Positions 18,234-27,303 of a stretch of 64,000 nucleotides of DNA are shown here, in pieces. The position numbers and the translations under genes are program-made. This stretch comes from Gemmobacter sp. (lineage in GTDB: Bacteria; Pseudomonadota; Alphaproteobacteria; Rhodobacterales; Rhodobacteraceae), in assembly GCF_034676705.1 (NCBI RefSeq), contig NZ_JAUCBS010000002.1:258001-322000 (forward strand). The letters are read 5' to 3'. Under the pieces are notes generated by a model. That model had not been told where the DNA came from. It was given only the letters and a program-made list of their open reading frames with translations, and searched no databases. Every line of letters begins with the position of its first letter. Positions within the stretch are counted from its first letter, which is position 1.

Positions 18234-18274
18234 TCTTTTCATTCCCGAAACCCTCCGCTAAAGAGAGGGCCAGT

Positions 18275-18351
18275 CGGGGCGTAGCGCAGCCTGGTAGCGC
18301 GACGGTTTTGGGTACCGTAGGTCGAGAGTTCGAATCCCTCCGCCCCGACCA
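18275..18351 (+). tRNA. tRNA-Pro (anticodon UGG)
   Basis: 77 nt with CCA encoded. The acceptor stem is CGGGGCG/CGCCCCG and the anticodon stem ACGGT/ACCGT. The loop TTTGGGT puts TGG at 18309-18311. The T arm is GAGAG-TTCGAAT-CCCTC. All stems pair. Confidence 0.98.
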
Positions 18352-18386
18352 CTTGCTTTGCCCTGCCAGCCAGACGCGGGGACCGC

Positions 18387-18740
18387 ATGCAGATCATCGA
18401 GAATGTCATCTCTGACCGCGGATCGCGCTATGCCGTGTCCGGCGGCCCCTGCACATCGGAACCCGAGGCCCGCGCCTTCATCACCGCATTGAAGCGCAAC
18501 AAGAAATTCGCCAAGGCCACCCACAACACCTGGGGCCTGCTGACGGCCGAGGGGCCGGTCAAGAACGATGATGGCGAATCCGGCGCCGGGGTGATCATCC
18601 TGCGGATGCTGGAAACGGCCGGCCTGCGCGACCACATCGTGGTGGTGACCCGCTGGTATGGCGGCAAGCATCTGGGCGGCGACCGATTCCGCCATGTGCA
18701 GGAAGCGGTGCGGATCTATCTGGCCGAACGGACCGGCTAG
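18387..18740 (+). CDS. YigZ/IMPACT-type UPF0029 domain protein (short form)
   Basis: 117 residues, covering only the N-terminal UPF0029 domain. The marks are KRNKKFAKATHNTWG, DDGESGAG and VVVTRWYGGKHLGGDRFRHVQ. E. coli YigZ has an additional C-terminal ferredoxin-like domain that is absent here, so this is the single-domain version. IMPACT-like proteins are linked to translation control; no enzymatic activity is established. It begins 36 bp after tRNA-Pro. Confidence 0.85.
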   Translation: MQIIENVISDRGSRYAVSGGPCTSEPEARAFITALKRNKKFAKATHNTWGLLTAEGPVKNDDGESGAGVIILRMLETAGLRDHIVVVTRWYGGKHLGGDRFRHVQEAVRIYLAERTG

Positions 18741-18810
18741 GCGCGCTGCCATCAGTGCCCAGGCGGGCGATGGTGGGGCAGCCCCTTGCCGCACCGAACC
18801 ATATCGCGCA

Positions 18811-18825
18811 CTTTGATTGACAAAG
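18811..18825 (+). promoter_or_regulatory. possible glpD promoter/operator
   Basis: A 5-bp inverted repeat, CTTTG-attga-CAAAG, overlaps a TTGACA hexamer at 18817-18822, 49 bp upstream of the glpD start. No convincing -10 box follows, so the assignment is tentative. Confidence 0.3.
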
Positions 18826-18870
18826 CGAACGCAAGCGCGCACTGTCACGCATCATTTGACGGAGGCGCCG

Positions 18871-20439
18871 GTGCATAGCGGTCCCGGACCGGACATGGCC
18901 GATCTGTTCATCATCGGCGGCGGGATCAACGGCTGCGGCATTGCCCGCGATGCGGCGGGGCGCGGGCTGGCGGTCGTGCTGGCGGAACAGGGCGATCTGG
19001 CGCAGGCCACCTCCTCGGCCTCGACCAAACTGTTTCACGGCGGCTTGCGCTATCTGGAGTATTTCGAGTTCCGCCTCGTGCGCGAGGCGCTGGAGGAACG
19101 CGAAACCCTGCTGGCCGCGATGCCGCATATCAGCTGGCCCCTGCGCTTTGTCCTGCCGCTGCATCAGGACATGCGATTTGAAACCGATACGCCGGCCAGC
19201 CGCCTGCTGTCGCGCGCGATGCCCTGGATGAAGGGGCGCCGCCCGGCCTGGATGATCCGGCTGGGGCTGTTCCTCTATGATACGATGGGCGGGCGGCGCA
19301 TCCTGCCGGCAACCCGCGCGGTCGACCTGCGCCGCGACCCGGCGGGGCGGCCGTTGCAGCCGCAGTTTACCAGGGCTTTCGAATATTCCGATTGCTGGGT
19401 GCAGGATTCGCGCCTTGTGGTGCTGAACGCCCGTGATGCGGCGGCGCGCGGCGTCCGCATCCTGACGCGTACGCGCGTGGTGAGCGCAACCCCCGAGGAC
19501 GGCGGCTGGCGCGTGGAAACCGAAGGGCCGGCCGGCCGCGCCACCCATCGCGCCCGCGTTCTGGTCAATGCCGGCGGTCCATGGGTACAGCAGGTGATCC
19601 GCGACATCGCCCATGCCGACAGCCCCGCCAGCATCCGGCTGGTGCGCGGCAGCCATATCGTGACCCGCCGGCTTTACGACCACGACCGCTGCTATTTCTT
19701 TCAGGGCGCGGATGGCCGGATCATCTTTGCCATTCCCTATGAACAGGATTTCACCCTGATCGGCACCACCGATCAGGACCATGCCGGCGCCCCCGGCACC
19801 GCGCGCTGCACCGATCAGGAACGCGATTATCTGCTGCGCTTTGCATCGGACTATTTCGCCACGCCCCTGACCCCCGCCGATGTGGTCTGGAGCTATTCCG
19901 GCGTCCGCCCGCTGTATGACGACGGGGCCAGTTCGGCCACCGCAGCCACCCGCGATTATGTGCTGCGGCTGGACCAGCCGGGCGGTGCGCCCATGCTGAA
20001 CGTGTTCGGCGGCAAGATCACCACCTATCGCCGGCTGGCCGAATCCGCGCTGGCCAAGCTTGCCCCGCTGTTCCCCGGCCTGCGCGGCGGCTGGACGGCG
20101 GGCGTGGCGCTGCCGGGCGGGGATTTTCCGGTGGACGGCGTTCCGGCCTTGGCCGCCCGGCTGCGCGCCGCCTACCCCTGGCTGGCAGATAGCCATGTGA
20201 CCCGGCTGATCCGGCACTATGGCACCGACAGTTTCGCCATTCTGGGCGAGGCCCGGGGCCCCGCCGACCTGGGCCGCGATTTCGGCGCCACGCTGACCGA
20301 GGCCGAGCTGCGCTGGCTGATGCGGCAGGAATGGGCGCAGCGGGCCGAGGACGTGGTCTGGCGCCGCACCCGGCTGGGCCTGCGCCTGACGCCAGCGCAG
20401 ATCGAGACGCTGGATGGCTGGATGCAGGCGCAGGGATAG
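18871..20439 (+). CDS. glpD: aerobic glycerol-3-phosphate dehydrogenase (FAD)
   Basis: About 522 residues from a GTG start preceded by GGAGG (18861-18865); an ATG start at 18895 would give 514. The FAD-binding loop is DLFIIGGGINGCGIARDAAG (11-30). Further DAO-family marks are TSSASTKLFHGGLRYLEYF, RGSHIV, WSYSGVRPL and NVFGGKITTYRRLAE. The enzyme oxidises glycerol-3-phosphate to DHAP at the inner membrane and feeds electrons to quinone. glpK follows about 136 bp downstream, with cassette copy 3 between them, so the two may be separate transcripts. No glpF or glpR lies in this block. Confidence 0.96.
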   Translation: MHSGPGPDMADLFIIGGGINGCGIARDAAGRGLAVVLAEQGDLAQATSSASTKLFHGGLRYLEYFEFRLVREALEERETLLAAMPHISWPLRFVLPLHQDMRFETDTPASRLLSRAMPWMKGRRPAWMIRLGLFLYDTMGGRRILPATRAVDLRRDPAGRPLQPQFTRAFEYSDCWVQDSRLVVLNARDAAARGVRILTRTRVVSATPEDGGWRVETEGPAGRATHRARVLVNAGGPWVQQVIRDIAHADSPASIRLVRGSHIVTRRLYDHDRCYFFQGADGRIIFAIPYEQDFTLIGTTDQDHAGAPGTARCTDQERDYLLRFASDYFATPLTPADVVWSYSGVRPLYDDGASSATAATRDYVLRLDQPGGAPMLNVFGGKITTYRRLAESALAKLAPLFPGLRGGWTAGVALPGGDFPVDGVPALAARLRAAYPWLADSHVTRLIRHYGTDSFAILGEARGPADLGRDFGATLTEAELRWLMRQEWAQRAEDVVWRRTRLGLRLTPAQIETLDGWMQAQG

Positions 20440-20503
20440 CCCTTTCATCTGTCCCCAAATATCCCGGGGGGAGTCGCGGCACGCGACGGGGGGCTGGCCC
20501 CCC
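20440..20503 (+). repeat. intergenic 3'-end cassette, copy 3
   Basis: It starts immediately after the glpD stop: CCTTTCATCTGTCCCC, then AAATATCCCGGGGGG. Two hairpins follow, GTCGCG-gca-CGCGAC (20473-20487) and GGGGGG-ctgg-CCCCCC (20488-20503). The second hairpin is identical to that of the copy at 55184. Confidence 0.72.
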
Positions 20504-20575
20504 TGCCCCGGCCAAACCCCGCGTGCCACGCCCCGGATCCGGCGCTAGACTGGCGCCACCGGAAGGGAGGTTCCG

Positions 20576-22060
20576 ATGCCGCATATCCTTGCCCTTGATC
20601 AGGGCACCACATCGTCGCGCGCGATCCTGTTCGATGCGGACCTGGCCCCCGTGGCCCGGGCGCAGCAGGAATTTCCACAGCATTTTCCGACACCTGGCTG
20701 GGTGGAACACGATCCGATGGATCTGTGGTCCACCACCGCCGCCACCGCCCGCGCGGCCATCGAACGCGCCGGGATCACGGCGCGCGACATTGCGGCCATC
20801 GGCATCACCAACCAGCGCGAAACCACCCTGCTGTGGGACCGCGCCACCGGCAAGCCGCTGCACAATGCCATCGTCTGGCAAGACCGCCGCACCGCCGACA
20901 CCTGCGATGCACTGCGCAGCGCCGGCCATGGCCCGATGATTGCCGCGCGCACCGGGCTGCTGCTTGACCCGTATTTCTCGGGCACCAAGCTGGCCTGGCT
21001 GCTGGACCATATCCCCGGCGCGCGCGACCGGGCGGCGCGGGGCGAACTGGCGTTCGGCACCGTCGACAGCTGGCTGATCTGGAACCTGACCGGCGGCGCG
21101 GTTCATGCCACCGATGCCACCAATGCCGCGCGGACCATGTTGTATGACATCGCCAAGGGGGAGTGGGACGCCGAAATCTGCGCCCTGCTGCGCATTCCCC
21201 TGCCGCTGCTGCCGCAGGTCAAGGACTGCGCCGACAGTTTCGGCACCACGCGGCCCGATCTGTTCGGTCACCCCATTCCCATTCTTGGCGTGGCCGGCGA
21301 CCAGCAGGCGGCCACCATGGGGCAGGCCTGTTTTCGCCCTGGCATGATGAAATCCACCTATGGCACGGGGTGCTTTGCGCTGTTGAACACCGGGGCGCAG
21401 ATGGTTGCCTCGCGGAACCGGCTGCTGACGACCATTGCCTACCGGCTGGATGGCCAGACGACCTATGCGCTGGAAGGGTCGATCTTCATTGCCGGCGCCG
21501 TGGTGCAATGGCTGCGCGACGGGCTGCGCCTGATCCGCGACGCGGCCGAGGCCCAGGGATTGGCCGAACGCGCCGATCCGGCGCAAGGCGTGGTGCTGGT
21601 CCCGGCCTTTACCGGCCTTGGCGCGCCTTATTGGCGGCCCGATTGCCGGGGCGCGATCTACGGCCTGACGCGCAATTCCGGCCCGGCCGAACTGGCCCGC
21701 GCGGCGCTGGAAAGCGTGGGCTACCAGACCCGCGACCTGCTGGAGGCGATGCAGGCCGACTGGGGCACCCATGCGCAGGGCATCCTGCGGGTGGATGGCG
21801 GCATGTCGGCCAGCGACTGGACGATGCAGTTCCTGGCCGACATCATCGGCGCCCCGGTGGATCGGCCGACCATCACCGAAACGACCGCGCGGGGGGCCGC
21901 CTGGCTGGCCGGCTACCGCGCCGGCGTTTGCGGCGGGCCCGAGGATTTCGCGCAGCATTGGGCGCTGGACAGGCGGTTCACCCCCACCATGCCCGCCGGC
22001 ACCCGGGCAGCCGCCTATGCCCGCTGGCAACGCGCCGTTGCTGCCACCATGACGTTCTGA
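20576..22060 (+). CDS. glpK: glycerol kinase
   Basis: 494 residues, the standard length. FGGY-family marks are ALDQGTTSSRAILFD (6-20), TNQRETTLLWD, TGLLLDPYFSGTK, GDQQAATMGQACF, KSTYGTGCF and the C-terminal LRVDGGMSASDW. It phosphorylates glycerol to glycerol-3-phosphate, the substrate of GlpD encoded upstream. An excellent GGGAGG Shine-Dalgarno at 20565-20570 fixes the start. A GC-rich hairpin ends the convergent region downstream. Confidence 0.98.
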   Translation: MPHILALDQGTTSSRAILFDADLAPVARAQQEFPQHFPTPGWVEHDPMDLWSTTAATARAAIERAGITARDIAAIGITNQRETTLLWDRATGKPLHNAIVWQDRRTADTCDALRSAGHGPMIAARTGLLLDPYFSGTKLAWLLDHIPGARDRAARGELAFGTVDSWLIWNLTGGAVHATDATNAARTMLYDIAKGEWDAEICALLRIPLPLLPQVKDCADSFGTTRPDLFGHPIPILGVAGDQQAATMGQACFRPGMMKSTYGTGCFALLNTGAQMVASRNRLLTTIAYRLDGQTTYALEGSIFIAGAVVQWLRDGLRLIRDAAEAQGLAERADPAQGVVLVPAFTGLGAPYWRPDCRGAIYGLTRNSGPAELARAALESVGYQTRDLLEAMQADWGTHAQGILRVDGGMSASDWTMQFLADIIGAPVDRPTITETTARGAAWLAGYRAGVCGGPEDFAQHWALDRRFTPTMPAGTRAAAYARWQRAVAATMTF

Positions 22061-22068
22061 ATGCAAAC

Positions 22069-22095
22069 GGGCCGGCCCCATGACAGGGCCGGCCC
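22069..22095. terminator. convergent terminator-like hairpin
   Basis: A perfect 10-bp stem GGGCCGGCCC / GGGCCGGCCC with a 7-nt loop sits between the convergent glpK and LLM genes. It lacks a T run on either strand. Confidence 0.5.
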
Positions 22096-22112
22096 GCCGC
22101 AGGGAGGAACCC

Positions 22113-23177
22113 TTACTGCGCCGCGATGGCCGTGGCGCCGACTTCCTTCTGGATCGCGGGGATGATGCGTTCACCCCAGACCTCGATCTGTTTCAGCATG
22201 GTCTTCTGGTCGAAATCGCCCAGCTGGGTCTGGATGGCAACCTGATCGGGCTTGAGGATGCTGATTTCTTCCAGCATCCGGTCGATGACCTGGTTGACGC
22301 TGCCCACCGGCAGGTTCTTGCGCAGCTGTTCCAGCGGCACATCCTTTTCGGTCGGCGTTTCGCGCAGCAGGTAGCCATCCGGCATCTGCTGGCGGCGCTT
22401 GTGCAGCGCCTCGGACAGGCGGCGCTGGAAGCGGGCGCAATCAAGATAATGTTCGATTTCCGCATCATTGTCGCTGGCATAGGCGCAGCGCAGGAAGGCG
22501 ACCCTGGCATCCTTGACCGACTTGCCCGCAGCCTCGGCCGATTCCCCGATCTGGTCGCGCAGGACGGCGATCTGGTCCAGCCCTTCTTGCAAGGCGGTGA
22601 CGAACAGGTTGTGGCCCGACTTGTAGGCGCGCGTCATGCTGCGCGGGCTGCCGGCGGCGATCCAGATCGGGACATGCGGCTTTTGCACATTGCGCACCGC
22701 GATGGCGGTGGGCGGAATGGTGATATGCTTGCCGTTATGTTCGAAGATCTTCTGCTTCAGGCCCTTTTCGATGATTTCCAGATGTTCCAGGAACACCTCG
22801 GGCGCATTGTCGACATCCACCCCGAAGCGTTCGAATTCGAACTGCTGGTAGCCCGACCCCACGCCCAGATCCAGCCGGCCGCCGGTGACGATATCGGCAA
22901 AGCCGATCTCGCTCAGCAGACGCTGCGGCTGATACAGCGGCAGCACGCAGACGGCGGTGCCCAGCCGGATGCGGCTGGTGCGGCCCGAACAGGCGGCGAC
23001 CATCTGCAAGGGCGACGGCACCAGCGAATAGTTGTTGAAGTGGTGTTCCGCATACCAGGCGGTGGAAAAGCCCGCCGCCTCGCAGGCCTGGGTCTGTTCG
23101 ATCGAATTCAGGATGACCTGTTCCGACGGCTGGTCGTAGCTGCGTTGCTGGGCCAGGATGAAGGCGCCGATTTCCAT
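22113..23177 (-). CDS. LLM class flavin-dependent oxidoreductase
   Basis: 354 residues in the bacterial-luciferase-like fold. Family marks are MEIGAFILAQQ at the start, STAWYAEHHFNNYS, RIRLGTAVCVLPLYQPQRLLSEI, GGRLDLGVGSGY, and IWIAAGSPRS. Such enzymes are FMN- or F420-dependent monooxygenases or dehydrogenases. The substrate is unknown. The gene is divergent from a nine-gene acyl-CoA operon across 540 bp, so the two may share control and substrate. An AGAGGA Shine-Dalgarno supports the ATG at 23177. Confidence 0.9.
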   Translation of the reverse strand: MEIGAFILAQQRSYDQPSEQVILNSIEQTQACEAAGFSTAWYAEHHFNNYSLVPSPLQMVAACSGRTSRIRLGTAVCVLPLYQPQRLLSEIGFADIVTGGRLDLGVGSGYQQFEFERFGVDVDNAPEVFLEHLEIIEKGLKQKIFEHNGKHITIPPTAIAVRNVQKPHVPIWIAAGSPRSMTRAYKSGHNLFVTALQEGLDQIAVLRDQIGESAEAAGKSVKDARVAFLRCAYASDNDAEIEHYLDCARFQRRLSEALHKRRQQMPDGYLLRETPTEKDVPLEQLRKNLPVGSVNQVIDRMLEEISILKPDQVAIQTQLGDFDQKTMLKQIEVWGERIIPAIQKEVGATAIAAQ

Positions 23178-23716
23178 GTTCCGTATCCTCTCGCGATGCG
23201 CCATCTGGCCGGCCGGCTACCCGGGTGCGGGGCGCACCAAGGAACGCTTGCCGCCGGCCCTTGGGCGGGGCACCTGGCCGGGTGGACCGGGCAGGGCAAA
23301 TTGGGTTTCCTCCAGCGCGCGGTCCGCCGGACCTCCTCCGCGCCACACGGATCCAGAAGAACGCCAAGCAGCAAAACGATCAAGTCACGACAACATGTCG
23401 CAGCAGAGTTTCACGCTTGTGAAGCGCAACATGTCGTCGGCACATGTTTTCCGCGGCGCAGAAACGGGCAAGCGGTTGGATTTTCTGTCATTTCATATCA
23501 GTCACGTAATGAACGCCGGCCTGCCACGCTGCACCGCCCCCATGCGAGGCTGTCGGCGGGGCCCGGCGCCAGGGTCGATGCCAGCCCGCAGTCCTCACGA
23601 ATGTGAAACTAAACTTCCACATACAGATTTGCTGGACAGATCCCCACCCCAGGGCCGACTTTACCCCCAACGCGGCCGCCGGGGAGGGCATGGGCCGCCC
23701 AAGGGAGGATACAGCC
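23178..23716. promoter_or_regulatory. divergent regulatory gap with repeated CAACATGTCG and inverted repeats
   Basis: 540 bp without a credible gene. Between 23391 and 23622 it is AT-richer and repetitive. CAACATGTCG occurs at 23391-23400 and 23427-23436, with a third ACATGT at 23442-23447. Between the first two lies TTCAC-gctt-GTGAA (23410-23423). Further right, ATGTG (23601-23605) faces CACAT (23618-23622). These look like operator sites for the divergent LLM and acyl-CoA transcripts. No regulator gene is adjacent. Confidence 0.5.
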
Positions 23717-25345
23717 ATGTTCGGCCTGATGCAGGATCGCCCCCTGCTGATTTCCAGCCTGCTCGACTATGCCGAGCAGTATCACCCCCATACCGAAATC
23801 GTCAGCCGCACCTGCGAAGGTCCGCTGGTGCGGGAAACCTGGGCCGATGTCGCCATGCGCGCCCGCAAGATCGCGCAGGCGCTGATCCGGCTGGGCGTAA
23901 AGCCCGGCGACCGGGTGGCGACGCTGGCCTGGAACACGCATCGGCATCTGGAGCTGTATTTCGCGGTGTCGGGCCTTGGCGCGGTGCTGCATACGGTGAA
24001 CCCGCGGCTCTACCCCGAACAGATCGGCTATATCCTGAACCATGCCGGCGCGCGGGTTCTGTGCTTTGACATTCCGCAAGCTGGTCTGGTGCGCGACCTG
24101 CGCGCCGAACTGGGCGGCGTGGAGCATTTCGTGGCCATGACCGACGATGCTCACCTGCCCGACCTGCCCGGCGTTCTGGCCTATGAAACGCTGCTGGCGG
24201 CCGAGGATGGCGCCTATGACTGGCCAGAGTTCGATGAACGCACGGCATCTTCGCTGTGCTATACCTCGGGCACCACGGGCAACCCCAAGGGCGTGCTGTA
24301 TTCGCACCGCTCGACCGTGCTGCATTCGCTGATCGCCTGCCAGTCCGATGGGCTGCAACTGTCCAGCCGCGATTCCACCCTGCTGGTGGTGCCGATGTTC
24401 CACGTCAACGCCTGGGGCATTCCATATGCCTCGGCGCTGTGCGGGGCCAAGCTGGTGCTGCCGGGGCCGAAACTGGATGGCGCCAGCCTGTGGGAACTGG
24501 CCACCACCGAAGGCTGCACCTTCTCGCTGGGGGTGCCCACCGTGTGGCTGGGGTTCCTGGCGCATATGGACCAGACCGCCGCCGATCCGTCGGCGCTGAA
24601 GCTGAAACGCATCGTGGTGGGCGGATCGGCGGCGCCGCGCGCCATCATCGAACGGATGCGCGATCTGGGGATCTTCGTCATCCACGCCTGGGGCATGAGC
24701 GAGACCAGCCCGCTGGGCACCATCGGCAACCTGCTGCCCAAGCATGAATCGCTGCCGCTGGCCGAACAGATCGACGTGCAGGTCAAGCAGGGCCGGGCGA
24801 TGTATGGCGTCGAACTGCGCCTGACCGACGACGAAGGCGCGGTGCTGCCGCAGGACGGGTCGGTTGCCGGCAACCTGCAGGTGCGCGGCCCCTGGGTAAC
24901 CTCGGGCTATTTCCGGGCCGAAGGTGGCCCGGCGCTGGATGCGACAGGCTGGTTCACCACCGGCGATGTCGCCCGGATCGACAGCGACGGCTATGTCGTT
25001 ATCACCGACCGCGCCAAGGATGTGATCAAGTCGGGCGGCGAATGGATTTCGTCGATCGACCTGGAAAATGCCGCCGTCGCATTCCCCGGCGTGGCCGAGG
25101 CGGCGGTGATCGGCCTGCCGCATCCGAAATGGCAGGAACGCCCGCTGCTGGTGCTGGTGCGCAAGCCCGGCGCCGACCCCAGGCCGGCGGATGTGCTGGA
25201 ATTCCTGTCGCACCGGGTGGCCAAATGGTGGCTGCCCGATGCCGTCGAATTCGTGGACGAACTGCCGCATACCGCCACCGGCAAGATCCAGAAGACCAAA
25301 CTGCGCGACCAGTTCCGCGACTACGCGCTGCCCGACACCCACTGA
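23717..25345 (+). CDS. long-chain/medium-chain acyl-CoA synthetase (AMP-forming)
   Basis: 542 residues. The P-loop signature YTSGTTGNPKG starts at residue 182. Other ANL-superfamily marks are VPMFHVNAWG, HAWGMSETSP, GWFTTGDVARID, ITDRAKDVIKSGGEWIS and the catalytic-Lys region PHTATGKIQKTKLR near the C-terminus. It activates a carboxylic acid to its CoA thioester with ATP. GGGAGG at 23703-23708 fixes the start. It is the first gene of the operon that continues to livM, so the imported acid is probably activated here. Confidence 0.94.
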   Translation: MFGLMQDRPLLISSLLDYAEQYHPHTEIVSRTCEGPLVRETWADVAMRARKIAQALIRLGVKPGDRVATLAWNTHRHLELYFAVSGLGAVLHTVNPRLYPEQIGYILNHAGARVLCFDIPQAGLVRDLRAELGGVEHFVAMTDDAHLPDLPGVLAYETLLAAEDGAYDWPEFDERTASSLCYTSGTTGNPKGVLYSHRSTVLHSLIACQSDGLQLSSRDSTLLVVPMFHVNAWGIPYASALCGAKLVLPGPKLDGASLWELATTEGCTFSLGVPTVWLGFLAHMDQTAADPSALKLKRIVVGGSAAPRAIIERMRDLGIFVIHAWGMSETSPLGTIGNLLPKHESLPLAEQIDVQVKQGRAMYGVELRLTDDEGAVLPQDGSVAGNLQVRGPWVTSGYFRAEGGPALDATGWFTTGDVARIDSDGYVVITDRAKDVIKSGGEWISSIDLENAAVAFPGVAEAAVIGLPHPKWQERPLLVLVRKPGADPRPADVLEFLSHRVAKWWLPDAVEFVDELPHTATGKIQKTKLRDQFRDYALPDTH

Positions 25346-25399
25346 CGCCAAAGCCGGCCCCCCGCGCGCCAGCCCCCGGCCCCACCGGAAGGATCACAC

Positions 25400-26515
25400 A
25401 TGCCACAGACCCAATTCGAGGACGAAGACGGCACGCTGTCCATGCTGCGCGACAGCGTGGCCGCCTTTGCCGAGCGTTTCCCGGGGGCCGAGCGCCTGCG
25501 CGCCCGCCGCGCCCTGGGTCAGGATCTGGACCGCGAGGTCTGGACCGCCATGGCCGAGGCCGGCTGGACCGGCCTGCTGCTGCCCGAGGATCTGGGCGGC
25601 GCGGGCCTTGGCTGCCGCGAACAGGCGGTGCTGTCGGAATCGCTGGGCCGCGCGCTGGCAACCGAACCGCTGGTGCAGCTGGCCGTGCTGTCGGGCGCGC
25701 TGCTGGCCGATGCGCCGGCGGGTGCCGAACGCGGGCGGCTGGCCGAAGGGATTGCCGATGGCAGCCTGATCGTCAGCCCCGCATGGCAGGCCATGGATGG
25801 CACCCCCACCGAGATCACCGCCACCGCGCAGGGCGACCAGATTCGCCTGAACGGCAAGGCGCAACTGGTCAGCGCCGCCACATCGGCCAACGATTTTCTG
25901 GTGCGCGCCACACTGGGTGCCGAGGCGCTGCTGGTCAGCGTGCCCGCAACCGGCGTTGCCGTGGCCGAACGCCCCACCGTGGACGGCGCGACGCTGGGCA
26001 GCGTGACGCTGGATACCGTGGTTCCCGCAGCCAACGTCATCGCCCGTGGCGAACGGGTGGCCGCGCTGTTCGACCGGGCGGTCGAACTGGCCCGCCTGAC
26101 GCTGGCGGCGGAACTGGCAGGTTTGGCCAGCCGCGCGCTGGAAATCACCGTGGATTACACCAAGCAGCGCGTGCAGTTCGGCAAGCCGATTGCCAGTTTT
26201 CAGGCGCTGCAACACCGCATGGTGGACATGTGGGGCGAGGCGGAATTCGCCTGCTGCGCCGTGGTGAACGCCGCCGATGCGCTGACCGAGGCGCCGGACC
26301 GCGCCGCCTCGCTGGCGGTACTGGCCGCCAAGGCGCGGGCGGGCGATGCCGCCACGAGCGTGACCCGCAAGGCGATCCAGCTGCACGGCGCCATGGGGTT
26401 CACCGACGAATGCGACATCGGCCTGTACATGAAACGTGCCGTCACCCTGAACGCGACGCTGGGCAACCCCGAAGCCCTGCGTCTTCATTTCCTCGCGCTT
26501 GAACGCGCCGCCTGA
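25400..26515 (+). CDS. acyl-CoA dehydrogenase family protein, subunit with C-terminal FAD motifs
   Basis: 371 residues. The C-terminal half has the normal FAD/dimer motifs: TKQRVQFGKPIASFQALQH (R-x3-FG...Q) and KAIQLHGAMGFTDE. The middle domain lacks the EPxxGSD and GxKxW motifs that bind flavin; in their place it reads LNGKAQLVSAATSANDF. The second dehydrogenase, encoded two genes downstream, has the opposite pattern. This split is typical of heteromeric (alpha2beta2) acyl-CoA dehydrogenases such as PimCD and the actinobacterial ChsE pairs. I infer that the two form one enzyme. Confidence 0.88.
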   Translation: MPQTQFEDEDGTLSMLRDSVAAFAERFPGAERLRARRALGQDLDREVWTAMAEAGWTGLLLPEDLGGAGLGCREQAVLSESLGRALATEPLVQLAVLSGALLADAPAGAERGRLAEGIADGSLIVSPAWQAMDGTPTEITATAQGDQIRLNGKAQLVSAATSANDFLVRATLGAEALLVSVPATGVAVAERPTVDGATLGSVTLDTVVPAANVIARGERVAALFDRAVELARLTLAAELAGLASRALEITVDYTKQRVQFGKPIASFQALQHRMVDMWGEAEFACCAVVNAADALTEAPDRAASLAVLAAKARAGDAATSVTRKAIQLHGAMGFTDECDIGLYMKRAVTLNATLGNPEALRLHFLALERAA

Positions 26516-26526
26516 GAGGACTGCCC

Positions 26527-27303
26527 ATGCGCAACGAACTGATCAAGGTCACGATCGAAAACAAGGTTGCCGTCGTGAAGATGGACAGCCCCCCCGTGAA
26601 CGCCTGGTCGCTGGCCTTCACCGAAGAATTCATCGAGGTGTTCGACGAGCTGTATGACACCCCCGAAGCGCGCTGCATTCTGGTGACGGGGCGCGACAAG
26701 ATGTTTTCCGCCGGCGCCGACATCAAGTCGCGCGCCAGCGTCGGCGGCGTTGCCGGCGACCGCACCCGCCACATGCGCCGCATGCGCGAGGTCGGCAACT
26801 GCATCATGGAATCGAACAAGCCGGTGATCGCCGCTGTCAACGGCCCCGCGCTTGGCGTCGGCATGGCGCCGATCGTGAACGCAGACATCATCCTGGCCTC
26901 TGACAACGCGTTCTTCTGCATGCCGGAAATCGACATCGGCCTGATGGGCGGCGCGCGGCACACCATGAAGATCTTCCCCCATTCGCTGGCCCGCCGGATG
27001 ATCCTGACCGGTTACCGCCTGCCCGCCGCCGAGGCGTATCGGCGCGGCATCATCGAGGCTTGCGTGCCGCTGGAAGATCTGATGCCCACCGCCATGGACC
27101 TGGCGCTGAACATCGCATCGAAAAGCCCCAAGGCCATCGGCCTGGCCAAGCGCGCCATCAACACCGTGGAAAACATGCCGCTGCGCGATGGCTACCGGTT
27201 CGAACAGAACCTGACCAACGAGATGACGCAGCACGAGGATTCGAAAGAGGCGATGCGCGCCTTCCTGGAAAAGCGCAAGCCCGTGTTCAAGGACACCGAA
27301 TGA
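26527..27303 (+). CDS. enoyl-CoA hydratase/isomerase (crotonase) family protein
   Basis: 258 residues. The oxyanion-hole segments FSAGADI (60-66) and NGPALGVG (105-112) are present. Of the two catalytic Glu of true enoyl-CoA hydratases, the second is kept (Glu134 in MPEIDIG). The first is replaced: GMAPI where GCELA is usual, putting Ala114 at that place. It may therefore be an isomerase, hydrolase or lyase of the crotonase fold. The gene sits between the two dehydrogenase genes and overlaps the second one by ATGA. Confidence 0.9.
   Translation: MRNELIKVTIENKVAVVKMDSPPVNAWSLAFTEEFIEVFDELYDTPEARCILVTGRDKMFSAGADIKSRASVGGVAGDRTRHMRRMREVGNCIMESNKPVIAAVNGPALGVGMAPIVNADIILASDNAFFCMPEIDIGLMGGARHTMKIFPHSLARRMILTGYRLPAAEAYRRGIIEACVPLEDLMPTAMDLALNIASKSPKAIGLAKRAINTVENMPLRDGYRFEQNLTNEMTQHEDSKEAMRAFLEKRKPVFKDTE

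Noticed and set aside
18811..18845. Full sigma-70 promoter and GlpR operator for glpD
   Set aside because: A TTGACA and a 5-bp inverted repeat are present, but no acceptable -10 box or known GlpR site; kept only as a low-confidence feature.
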